Program-made: the position numbers and the translations under genes
The notes under the pieces: model-generated
Told to the model about the DNA's origin: nothing
Databases searched by the model: none
Seen by the model: the letters and a program-made list of their open reading frames with translations, nothing else
NCBI GenBank assembly: GCA_001817615.1
Contig: MHIR01000021.1
Coordinates: 1-6,847, forward strand
Direction of reading: 5' to 3'
From: Candidatus Buchananbacteria bacterium RIFCSPLOWO2_02_FULL_46_11b
GTDB lineage: Bacteria; Patescibacteriota; Patescibacteriia; Buchananbacterales; UBA6539
DNA: 6,847 nt
Shown: piece after piece, positions 1-3,884 of the stretch
Position numbering within the stretch: position 1 is the first letter of the stretch
Layout of the letters: the number at the start of each line of letters is the position of its first letter

Positions 1-233
1 TCAAGAGCAATCTGGGGATAAATATATTGATTGCCCAAAAAAGAAAAAATGTCCGTTAAATTCGCAAATACCGGGCAATCTTATGCCCTTGGCAATGTTT
101 TAATATTCCCAAAGCAGAAAATAATATCAAATAACAATAGGCGAGGCATCCTTGTCTCGCCGTCACCGGTATCACGAAACCAAAACAGAGGCATCCTTGC
201 CTCGCTTTCTCCTTTTCTTAATTACTAATACTC
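1..233. other. Intergenic stretch with hairpin repeats, no supported gene
   Basis: I see no convincing gene here. A reading frame from a TTG at 31 to 228 exists on the plus strand, but it has no ribosome binding site, its predicted protein is low in information, and its C-terminal half merely translates the two hairpin repeats at 140-205. GATTGCCC at 29-36 and GGGCAATC at 73-80 form an 8-bp inverted repeat around a 36-nt spacer, of unknown meaning. The region may be the 3' flank of a gene lying to the left of the window. Confidence 0.5.
140..205. repeat. Two copies of a GAGGCATCCTTG hairpin repeat
   Basis: Two related short palindromes lie 45 bp apart. Copy 1 (140-161) pairs GGCGAGGCA with TGTCTCGCC around a TCCT loop, 9 pairs with one G-U. 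Copy 2 (188-203) pairs GAGGCA with TGCCTC around the same TCCT loop. The shared loop and stem suggest a dispersed REP-like element rather than a terminator, since no T run follows either stem. Family identity is not known to me. Confidence 0.6.
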
Positions 234-261
234 TTGACATCAGCCAAAAAAATGCTATCCT
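234..261 (+). promoter_or_regulatory. Sigma70-type promoter for the 300-719 genes
   Basis: TTGACA (234-239) and TATCCT (256-261) are separated by 16 bp, with TG at 253-254 making an extended -10. Transcription would start near 268, giving a leader of about 32 nt before the strong AAGGAGGT ribosome binding site at 288-295 and the ATG at 300. Confidence 0.75.
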
Positions 262-299
262 GAAATTGTCATCCAGTTCAAACCAATAAGGAGGTAATT

Positions 300-578
300 A
301 TGGCGGATTTAGGCGATGTTTTATGGTGGCTGAAAGAAGAAATGGCCTACTGGGAAGCGCACGATTGCGCGGATGAATGGAAGCAAAAAGTCATGGCCGC
401 GGCCAAAAAAATCGGCGCCGCGATGAGGAAGGAGGAACACGATATTATGTCGGTCGGCGGCGCCGAAGAAATATTGCCGTCCCTGCCTTCCTGCCGGGTG
501 CTCGGCCCCAAGGCCGAAGCCGCGTACCAGGAATTTTTTGAGCTTCTTGGAACAAAAAATAAAGCCGTTGAGCTTTAA
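300..578 (+). CDS. Unrecognised 92-residue acidic protein
   Basis: I do not recognise this family. The start is well fixed: AAGGAGGT at 288-295 sits 4 nt before ATG 300, and a good promoter lies just upstream. The N-terminal third (about residues 3-30) is tryptophan-rich and probably helical, with the pattern LGDVLWWLKEEMAYWE. A second helical segment follows at about 30-45, then a Gly/Pro-containing linker (about 52-70) and a C-terminal segment ending EFFELLGTKNKAVEL. No signal peptide, membrane helix or metal motif is visible, so it is probably cytosolic. The most informative clue is next door: the stretch 594-719 encodes a shortened relative matching both its N-terminal and C-terminal segments but lacking the middle. 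The pair ends in one terminator (732-769), so they are likely cotranscribed. Strong translation signals and the duplication argue that this is a real gene. Confidence 0.75.
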   Translation: MADLGDVLWWLKEEMAYWEAHDCADEWKQKVMAAAKKIGAAMRKEEHDIMSVGGAEEILPSLPSCRVLGPKAEAAYQEFFELLGTKNKAVEL

Positions 579-719
579 TGGAAAACAATCATAATTATCC
601 TTGGCGAAATTCAGGGAATATTGCGGGCAGAAATGGCCCGCTGGGAAATGGAAGAGGACGAAATTTGCCGGGAATTTATTGAACTTTTTAAAGCGCCGGA
701 AACAATGGTTGAACTTTAA
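578..719 (+). pseudogene. Shortened, possibly frameshifted paralogue of the 92-residue protein
   Basis: Reading from 600 to the TAA at 717-719 gives LGEIQGILRAEMARWE, which aligns with LGDVLWWLKEEMAYWE near the start of the upstream protein, followed shortly by EFIELFKAPETMVEL, which aligns with its C-terminus EFFELLGTKNKAVEL. The roughly 45 central residues are absent, so this looks like a tandem duplicate with an internal deletion. The ATG at 578-580 overlaps the upstream stop (TAATG, typical of translational coupling), but it is one frame off: a single-base removal around 596-601 would join it to the paralogue. Without that, the possible in-frame starts are TTG 621 or ATG 633, giving 32 or 28 residues. 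It could be a remnant, a gene with an assembly error, or a functional micro-protein. The duplication itself is seen directly; its status is inferred. Confidence 0.6.
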
Positions 720-731
720 TTCAGCCGCAAA

Positions 732-769
732 AGACCCGCCAAAGCAATGCTTGCGGGTCTCTTTTTTTT
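732..769 (+). terminator. Rho-independent terminator after the duplicated small genes
   Basis: AGACCCGC (732-739) pairs perfectly with GCGGGTCT (753-760). The loop contains a further AAGC/GCTT pairing, and eight T residues follow at 762-769. It lies 13 bp after the stop at 719 and orients to the plus strand. The convergent minus-strand DUF4325 gene ends at 804, just beyond it. Confidence 0.85.
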
Positions 770-803
770 AGAAATACCAATGTCTCGTTTTCTAATACTG
801 AAA

Positions 804-1066
804 TCAACCGATAATTTCCAAAGTCGCTTTAGCGGTGGGATTTTTGCTGGCTGACAGAATAACTTGCTTGGGATATTTTTTTTAAGCCGGGGAATGAATT
901 CATCGGCCCAAGACGGGCTTAAAACCGAAACGCCGGAAAAATCAATTTCAATTTTTTCCTTTTTTTTCTTATCGGGCAAAATATAAGCTTGGGTAAAAAG
1001 CCAGGCCTCGCGCCCGGCCGGATGTGAATTTAGGATATTGCCGAATTTTTTCAATTCAATCCTCAT
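804..1066 (-). pseudogene. STAS-like DUF4325 protein, frameshifted in an A8 run
   Basis: The first 61 codons from ATG 1066 give a DUF4325/STAS-like start: MRIELKKFGNIL, PAGREA (residues 16-21), then IEIDFSGVSVLSPSWADEF (39-57), the usual strand-helix signature. After Leu61 the uninterrupted frame runs to 716 as a basic, unrelated tail that even translates the terminator. In the neighbouring frame, after the A run (plus-strand T 876-883), the sequence continues as YPKQVILSASKNPTAKATLE and stops with TGA at 804-806. That matches the expected family C-terminus, and the restored protein would be about 87 residues. One base is missing: nine A's would restore it. This could be a real mutation, a sequencing or assembly error, or transcriptional slippage on the A tract. 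The family is often linked to ATP-binding regulatory modules, but no kinase is visible here. A 9-codon leader ORF overlaps the start (ATGA). Confidence 0.75.
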
Positions 1067-1092
1067 ATGATTTCTTCTATTTTATTATTCAT
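1063..1092 (-). CDS. Possible 9-codon leader ORF coupled to the DUF4325 gene
   Basis: An ATG at 1090-1092 begins the peptide MNNKIEEII, ending in a TGA (1063-1065) that overlaps the DUF4325 start as ATGA. It has the better ribosome binding site of the two (AAAGG, plus-strand 1101-1105), whereas the DUF4325 ATG has only a weak AGAAGAAA upstream. Ribosomes may therefore load here and reinitiate. It could equally be the stub of a lost upstream gene or a chance frame; it is very short. Confidence 0.35.
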   Translation of the reverse strand: MNNKIEEII

Positions 1093-1105
1093 ATTATTAC
1101 CTTTA

Positions 1106-1134
1106 ATTATATATTTTTATAGACTAAAAATCAA
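1106..1134 (-). promoter_or_regulatory. Promoter for the DUF4325 gene
   Basis: On the minus strand TTGATT (1129-1134) and TATAAT (1106-1111) are 17 bp apart in the gap after the TrmB-family stop codon. The predicted transcript starts near 1099, so the AAAGG at 1101-1105 would be barely included or lost depending on the exact start. The gene may also be reached by readthrough from the TrmB-family gene, since I see no terminator between them. Confidence 0.55.
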
Positions 1135-1139
1135 AAAAG

Positions 1140-1856
1140 TTACGCCGCCGCCCGCCAGGCCAGCTTGAAAAAATTTTTGAAAGTCTTAGCCAAGTCTTCG
1201 GATTCAATTAAAACCCCGAACAGATTATCCAAAGAAACGATAAACAGCTTATTTTCCGTAATCGCGATATCGGCATAAACCGGCAAATTGGCCGGCATAA
1301 TTTTAATTTGCCGGATTTTTTTATATTTTTTCGCGTAATCCCTGCCGGCCGGATTATTGGAAACGATTTCCTTGTAAATTTGGCCGCTTTTAACCGATTG
1401 ATTATATTGCTCCAAAAGCGCGGGAAAAATCTTGGTCAATTTTTCCACATCCGTGCCAAAATAATACATTTCTTTTGAAAGATGGATGGTTTTCAGATAA
1501 ATATTCAATAATTCTTCCTTGCCTTCGTAATATCTGATTTTCGGCTTGGGGCCTTTATTGAATTGGGCTTCAAAAAAAGGAATTAAATCTTCAAAATTAG
1601 CCAGCTTTTCTTTGTATTTATTTAAAATCAGTTTCGGATTTTCCGCGGCAAAATAAGTCGTGGTCTTTTTCTCAATTTTCGTGACCAGCCCCCGGTCAAA
1701 CAAATTCGCCAGGGTCACATAGCAGGTCGGCCGCTTGACGCCGGCTTTTTTGGCGAGGCGCAAAACCGTGTCCTGGCCCAATGTCAAAGCCGCCAGATAG
1801 ACTTTGGCTTCAATTCCGGTCAGGCCCAGGCCGGTTAAGACTTTTTCTTCAATCAT
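1140..1856 (-). CDS. TrmB-family transcriptional regulator
   Basis: This 238-residue protein opens with a winged helix-turn-helix of the TrmB type: GLTGIEAKVYLAALTLG (about residues 11-27), the recognition region KKAGVKRPTCYVTLANLFDRG (split at 36-56), and a wing LVTKIEKKTTTYFAAENP (57-74). A probable coiled-coil linker follows (about 75-100), then a shorter C-terminal sensing domain beginning KIRYYEGKEELLNIY (about 105-120). Archaeal TrmB proteins bind sugars, but this protein is shorter than those, so no ligand is assigned; it belongs to the short TrmB-like group common in CPR and archaeal genomes. It should act as a cytosolic dimer on operator DNA. Start ATG 1856 has no clear Shine-Dalgarno sequence. 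A near-perfect promoter at 1958-1986 gives a roughly 95-nt leader that folds into a long hairpin. It diverges from the membrane-protein gene at 2211, an obvious candidate target along with its own promoter. Confidence 0.85.
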   Translation of the reverse strand: MIEEKVLTGLGLTGIEAKVYLAALTLGQDTVLRLAKKAGVKRPTCYVTLANLFDRGLVTKIEKKTTTYFAAENPKLILNKYKEKLANFEDLIPFFEAQFNKGPKPKIRYYEGKEELLNIYLKTIHLSKEMYYFGTDVEKLTKIFPALLEQYNQSVKSGQIYKEIVSNNPAGRDYAKKYKKIRQIKIMPANLPVYADIAITENKLFIVSLDNLFGVLIESEDLAKTFKNFFKLAWRAAA

Positions 1857-1863
1857 AAGCGAG

Positions 1864-1954
1864 TTGGGAATTAGAAATTTCGAATTAGGAAGTAGGAATT
1901 AGGAATTAGGAATGTTTCACGAAGTGTTCATAATTCCTACTTCCTACTTCCCAA
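1864..1954 (-). repeat. Long inverted repeat forming the TrmB-family gene leader hairpin
   Basis: TAGGAAGTAGGAATTA (1886-1901) is the exact complement of TAATTCCTACTTCCTA (1931-1946), a 16-bp arm around a 29-nt loop. TTGGGAA (1864-1870) and TTCCCAA (1948-1954) close an outer 7-bp stem. The right side also carries the GGAATTA motif repeated in tandem (about 1895-1910). Because the minus-strand promoter sits at 1958-1986, essentially the whole element is transcribed as the 5' leader. It resembles the dispersed GGAATTAGGAATTA repeats seen in AT-rich small genomes, and it may either regulate the regulator or simply be a passive insertion. Confidence 0.7.
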
Positions 1955-1957
1955 TTC

Positions 1958-1986
1958 ATTATAGCACATCCCAACAAATCTGTCAA
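1958..1986 (-). promoter_or_regulatory. Consensus promoter for the TrmB-family gene
   Basis: On the minus strand TTGACA (1981-1986) and TATAAT (1958-1963) are exactly 17 bp apart, with TG two bases before the -10 making it extended as well. Transcription should begin near 1951, about 95 nt before the start codon. Confidence 0.85.
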
Positions 1987-2062
1987 TACTTTTGACAACA
2001 TTGGCTAAATTTTGGCTAATCTATCCAAATTTGTCAAATATTTATGTTATTTGTATTGACAA
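1981..2062. promoter_or_regulatory. Divergent control region with repeated TTGACA and TTGGCTAA words
   Basis: TGTCAA (1981-1986) faces TTGACA (1992-1997), and TTGTCAA (2031-2037) faces TTGACAA (2056-2062), giving two inverted pairs. Between them TTGGCTAA occurs twice (2001-2008 and 2012-2019). Two of the TTGACA words are the -35 boxes of the divergent promoters; the others and the TTGGCTAA pair have no assigned role and are plausible operator half-sites, perhaps for the adjacent TrmB-like protein. That assignment is inference. Confidence 0.4.
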
Positions 2063-2084
2063 TATCGGCAATTTGAGCTACAAT
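2056..2084 (+). promoter_or_regulatory. Promoter for the small membrane protein leader
   Basis: TTGACA (2056-2061) and TACAAT (2079-2084) are 17 bp apart. The transcript would start near 2091, giving a leader of about 120 nt that contains the hairpin and boxA-like element before the gene at 2211. Confidence 0.85.
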
Positions 2085-2114
2085 AAAATGTTTTGAAGCT
2101 GGAACTTCTTAACC

Positions 2115-2151
2115 TTGCCGGAAATAATTTTCGGCAAATTGCTCTTTACAA
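2115..2151 (+). promoter_or_regulatory. Hairpin plus boxA-like antitermination element
   Basis: TTGCCGGAAA (2115-2124) pairs with TTTTCGGCAA (2128-2137), 10 pairs with one G-U around a TAA loop. Two bases later comes TGCTCTTTACA (2140-2150), very close to the ribosomal-operon boxA TGCTCTTTAACA bound by NusB and S10. Order and spacing (hairpin, then boxA, shortly after the start of transcription) mimic the boxB-boxA leader of rRNA operons. No T run follows the hairpin, so it is not a terminator. Function is inferred by resemblance only; no rRNA gene follows. Confidence 0.5.
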
Positions 2152-2172
2152 ACCGGAGAATAAGAGGAGATA

Positions 2173-2214
2173 TTGATCACTATGCTCAAATCTCTTGAAA
2201 GGAGAAGTAAATGA
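2173..2214 (+). CDS. Possible leader peptide overlapping the membrane protein start
   Basis: A short frame (TTG 2173 or ATG 2182) ends in TGA 2212-2214, overlapping ATG 2211 as ATGA. AGAGGAGA lies at 2163-2170, close for the TTG and long for the ATG. The peptide, ITMLKSLERRSK after the initiator if the TTG is used, is short and basic; its codons include the downstream gene's own ribosome binding site, so translating it could expose or occlude that site. Short frames arise by chance, hence low confidence. Confidence 0.3.
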   Translation: MITMLKSLERRSK

Positions 2215-2417
2215 ATGAGAACCCCTTTAGTTTTTTTATGGCAGTATTTTCCTTTCTCACAATTATCACAGTATTTTCTTCGATCATCTGTGAAATAGCG
2301 GGAATTGAAGTTTACAAAAATGATGATATCTGTTATATTCTGGGGCTGGCAACCAGCCTTGCCATCTTTAGTCTTTTATTGAATTTGATTTGCTGGATTC
2401 ACAAACAAAAAAAATAA
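2211..2417 (+). CDS. Small two-helix membrane protein, unrecognised
   Basis: This 68-residue protein has two hydrophobic segments, about residues 7-30 and 41-63, joined by a short charged loop with EVYKNDD at 33-39. The C-terminus is basic (HKQKK), suggesting that both ends face the cytoplasm. Cysteines sit at 27, 41 and 61. I do not recognise a family. The start is supported by AAAGGAG at 2198-2204, 6 nt before ATG 2211. The gene has its own strong promoter, an unusual leader with a hairpin and boxA-like element, and a strong terminator 37 bp downstream, so it is a single-gene unit. It diverges from the TrmB-family regulator, which may control it. Small membrane proteins of this kind can be complex subunits, toxins or stress proteins; the sequence does not decide. 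Confidence 0.7.
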   Translation: MNENPFSFFMAVFSFLTIITVFSSIICEIAGIEVYKNDDICYILGLATSLAIFSLLLNLICWIHKQKK

Positions 2418-2454
2418 AAGTAATCTGGCTTCGGAGTAAGTCATTGGCCGTATG

Positions 2455-2492
2455 GCCGAGCGCAAGACGCAATTCTTGCCCTCGGCTTTTTT
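2455..2492 (+). terminator. Rho-independent terminator after the membrane protein
   Basis: GCCGAG (2455-2460) pairs with CTCGGC (2481-2486) and GCAAGA (2462-2467) with TCTTGC (2474-2479), separated by one C-C mismatch and closed by a 6-nt loop. Six T residues follow at 2487-2492. Confidence 0.9.
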
Positions 2493-2518
2493 CATCCGAT
2501 ACTAATCTACAAATTATC

Positions 2519-2558
2519 CGAATCTACGAATTCCTTAGTTTCGCTATTCGTAGATTCG
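2519..2558. repeat. 13-bp inverted repeat, CGAATCTACGAAT family
   Basis: CGAATCTACGAAT (2519-2531) and ATTCGTAGATTCG (2546-2558) are perfect complements around a 14-nt loop. The motif GATTCGTAAATTCG repeats again degenerately at 2563-2577. It resembles dispersed hairpin repeats in intergenic DNA, and no T run follows. Confidence 0.7.
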
Positions 2559-2587
2559 CATGGATTCGTAAATTCGCATCGCGATCC

Positions 2588-2616
2588 TTGATAACAAATC
2601 AGCGCCATTATATAAT
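2588..2616 (+). promoter_or_regulatory. Orphan promoter without an obvious gene
   Basis: TTGATA (2588-2593) and TATAAT (2611-2616) are 17 bp apart on the plus strand. Transcription would start near 2623, but no convincing plus-strand gene follows before the opposing gene end at 2872. A weak hairpin with GCCG/CGGC arms and five T residues lies near 2663-2685, and a GC-rich hairpin (about 2839-2870) ends in TTTATT. It may drive a small RNA or be a leftover. Confidence 0.5.
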
Positions 2617-2871
2617 AACTACACTTGTTCATTCTTCAAATTTCCGAAAAAAAGGTAAAGGCCGCGATATTTTCGGCTTTTTCTTCTCTTTTCTCGGTTT
2701 GATTTTGGCAAGCCGCTACCAACTGCTATCAGCGAATTCAGCCGGCAAACACTCTTGACGGATTGAATTGCCGGCCGTTCTCCCACCTTGGTTCCCCAAA
2801 ATGCCAAGAAAAAGGCAAGACATTCTCCCCGAATGCCGGGCGGGTCCGGCTCCCCCACAGCCAATCCGCCT
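2617..2871. other. Stretch without a supported gene
   Basis: Frames exist on both strands, but none has a ribosome binding site plus recognisable content. An 8-bp inverted repeat, GCCGGCAA (2741-2748) with TTGCCGGC (2768-2775), and a GC-rich stem-loop (GGCGG/CCGCC outer arms and GGCT/AGCC inner arms, about 2839-2870) are present. The second could end a transcript from the orphan promoter at 2588-2616 or sit just past the minus-strand gene at 2872. Confidence 0.45.
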
Positions 2872-3285
2872 TTATTGCCTTAGCTGATACTTGGCTTGCC
2901 GCGCCTGGAGCGGCAGTTTAAAAGGGTCATTGTGCAGCACAGCCCGCTGCATCCCAAAATCAATGATCGCGATTAAATTGCCGCTCCGCCCCTGATTTAT
3001 ATGTTCTTTTTCGCTTTGCAAAGCTAAATGCAATCTCTCCTGTTTGCTAAAAATCGGCGCAAAAAAGCTGTTTTTAAGAGCCCCTTTGACTTTTGGAAAC
3101 ATTGAGGGGATATAAGACGGCGGCAAATTGGCCGCCGGCGCTCGCCCGAGCGCCGCAAAACGCACCCAAGCGCGTTTAAAATCCTCTTTGCTCCTATAAT
3201 GCCGCCGCTTAGCGCAGTCGCCGGTTAAATAAGACATTGCAATTAGCTTTGCAATTTTTTTACTTGATTTATTCATATAACCCAT
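2872..3285 (-). CDS. Unrecognised basic protein of about 137 residues
   Basis: An open frame on the minus strand ends with TAA at 2872-2874. It stays open up to ATG 3354, but that start lies against the -10 box of the oppositely oriented RNA promoter, so I prefer the internal ATG at 3283-3285 (or 3274-3276), which fits a TTGTCA/TAAGAT promoter at 3300-3329. Neither start has a clear ribosome binding site. From there the protein begins MGYMNKSSKKIAKLIAMSYL, is rich in Lys and Arg (for example CAKRRHYRSKEDFKRAW), and contains AAL-GRAPAANLPPSYIPS in the middle. No domain, signal peptide or membrane helix is recognised. Codon choice resembles the neighbouring real genes, which is why I keep it, but it could be a chance frame or a decayed gene. 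Confidence 0.4.
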   Translation of the reverse strand: MGYMNKSSKKIAKLIAMSYLTGDCAKRRHYRSKEDFKRAWVRFAALGRAPAANLPPSYIPSMFPKVKGALKNSFFAPIFSKQERLHLALQSEKEHINQGRSGNLIAIIDFGMQRAVLHNDPFKLPLQARQAKYQLRQ

Positions 3286-3299
3286 TAAATACAATCCGA

Positions 3300-3329
3300 A
3301 TCTTACAAATAGGCCATACCTATTGACAA
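3300..3329 (-). promoter_or_regulatory. Possible promoter for the minus-strand ORF
   Basis: On the minus strand TTGTCA (3324-3329) and TAAGAT (3300-3305) are 18 bp apart. The -35 overlaps the -35 TTGACA (3323-3328) of the divergent RNA promoter, so the two would compete for polymerase. Confidence 0.35.
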
Positions 3330-3351
3330 AATTAAAAAATTGTAGTAGACT
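3323..3351 (+). promoter_or_regulatory. Promoter for the structured RNA at 3357
   Basis: TTGACA (3323-3328) and TAGACT (3346-3351) are 17 bp apart. The expected start, about 3357-3358, coincides with the first base of the 5' stem of the RNA candidate, which is strong mutual support. Confidence 0.7.
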
Positions 3352-3356
3352 CATTT

Positions 3357-3530
3357 AGCTGGCTGAATCTCCGCGCAATCTCCTCCGGAAAGCGCTGCGG
3401 CTTTCCCGCGCAGAGATCTTCCAGCTCCAGGACGGGGATCACGACTAAATAAGCTCTTCACCAGGGGAGCGGCGCTTGCAAGCGCTGCTGTTCGGGAAGT
3501 GTCTGAAACAACCGTGATCCCCTTTTTTTT
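3357..3530 (+). ncRNA. Candidate free-standing structured RNA, about 170 nt, family unknown
   Basis: No reading frame of note lies here, but there is a promoter, dense pairing and a terminator. Arm 1: AGCTGG (3357-3362) with CCAGCT (3421-3426), ATCTC (3367-3371) with GAGAT (3413-3417), GCGC (3373-3376) with GCGC (3408-3411), and GGAAAGC (3387-3393) with GCTTTCC (3400-3406) around a 6-nt loop. A 10-nt one-sided bulge, 3377-3386, holds CTCCTCC. Arm 2: GGGGATCACG (3434-3443) pairs perfectly with CGTGATCCCC (3513-3522), followed by T8 (3523-3530). Inside it AGCGGCGC (3468-3475) pairs with GCGCTGCT (3482-3489, one G-U) around TTGCAA. I do not see the signatures of 6S, SRP RNA, tmRNA or RNase P. 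No protein gene follows, so a riboswitch is unlikely. A tRNA gene with its own promoter comes next. Confidence 0.6.
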
Positions 3531-3557
3531 GACAAAATTATTTTTAGTCTTTATACT
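3529..3557 (+). promoter_or_regulatory. Promoter of the tRNA-Ala gene
   Basis: TTGACA (3529-3534) and TATACT (3552-3557) are 17 bp apart, with a start near 3564, 22 nt before the mature tRNA. The first two bases of the -35 are the last two T residues of the preceding RNA terminator. Confidence 0.75.
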
Positions 3558-3585
3558 TTAAACTATATTGTCTGCAAATGCCAAT

Positions 3586-3658
3586 GGGCCCTTAGCTCAG
3601 TTGGTAGAGCGCTTCCATGGCATGGAAGAGGCCAAGGGTTCAAATCCCTTAGGGTCCA
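3586..3658 (+). tRNA. tRNA-Ala (anticodon GGC)
   Basis: A complete cloverleaf of 73 nt is present. The acceptor GGGCCCT pairs with AGGGTCC and includes G3-U70, the identity pair of alanine tRNAs. The D arm is GCTC/GAGC, the anticodon stem CTTCC/GGAAG has the loop ATGGCAT with anticodon GGC reading GCC, and the T arm is AAGGG/CCCTT with TTCAAAT. The discriminator is A. The CCA end is not encoded (AAA follows), so a CCA-adding enzyme is needed. It has its own promoter and terminator, so it is a single-gene unit. Confidence 0.95.
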
Positions 3659-3695
3659 AAAAAAACGCCTTAATTGTAAAATAGGGCGTTTTTTT
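3659..3695 (+). terminator. Terminator of the tRNA-Ala gene
   Basis: AAAAAAACGCC (3659-3669) pairs with GGCGTTTTTTT (3685-3695) around a 15-nt loop, starting directly after the tRNA. The A and T tracts flank both sides, so it could work in either direction. Confidence 0.85.
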
Positions 3696-3884
3696 GTACC
3701 CTTACCTCTCTCCCTGGCGTATTATGCATTGTTACGGGCAGGCTGTCTTTCACTCCCGACGGGGGCATTTTTTATTAATTAACGCAATTTAATAATAAGT
3801 AGGGGCGTATTGCAATACACCCCTACCTGTATTTTTAAAAACGCCATTTAAATTATTCTCTTAAGGGAGGGGAGATGTCCCAAT
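3696..3884. other. Gene-free stretch with weak hairpins
   Basis: I see no supportable gene between the tRNA terminator and the parS-like site apart from the hairpin repeat at 3799-3826. CCCGACGGG followed by GGCATTTTTT (about 3756-3773) is a weak terminator-like hairpin. A 32-codon minus-strand frame from an ATG near 3769 has no ribosome binding site and is not called. Confidence 0.4.
3799..3826. repeat. GTAGGGG...CCCCTAC hairpin repeat
   Basis: GTAGGGG (3799-3805) pairs with CCCCTAC (3820-3826) and GTATT (3807-3811) with AATAC (3814-3818), with a C-A mismatch between them. This GTAGGGGCG-type palindrome is a kind of dispersed intergenic repeat known from many bacteria. No T run follows, so it is not a terminator. 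Confidence 0.75.

Noticed and set aside
31..228. 65-codon plus-strand frame from a TTG
   Set aside because: No ribosome binding site, and its second half only translates the two hairpin repeats.
1913..1930. TGTTTCACG, a parS-like left half in the TrmB-family leader loop; a similar GTTTCACGT near 5502
   Set aside because: The right half does not match (AAGTGTTCA and TTTTGAA respectively), so these are not parS sites.
2390..2758. 122-codon plus-strand frame
   Set aside because: It starts inside the membrane-protein gene and runs through a strong terminator and an inverted repeat.
2619..2864. 79-81 codon minus-strand frame just after the 2872 gene
   Set aside because: A GTG at 2856-2858 has AAGGCGGA nearby, so it is not impossible, but the protein has no recognisable content and runs over hairpins; I keep it as unsupported.
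3434..3530. Riboswitch controlling a downstream gene
   Set aside because: The next gene is a tRNA with its own promoter; there is no protein gene to control.
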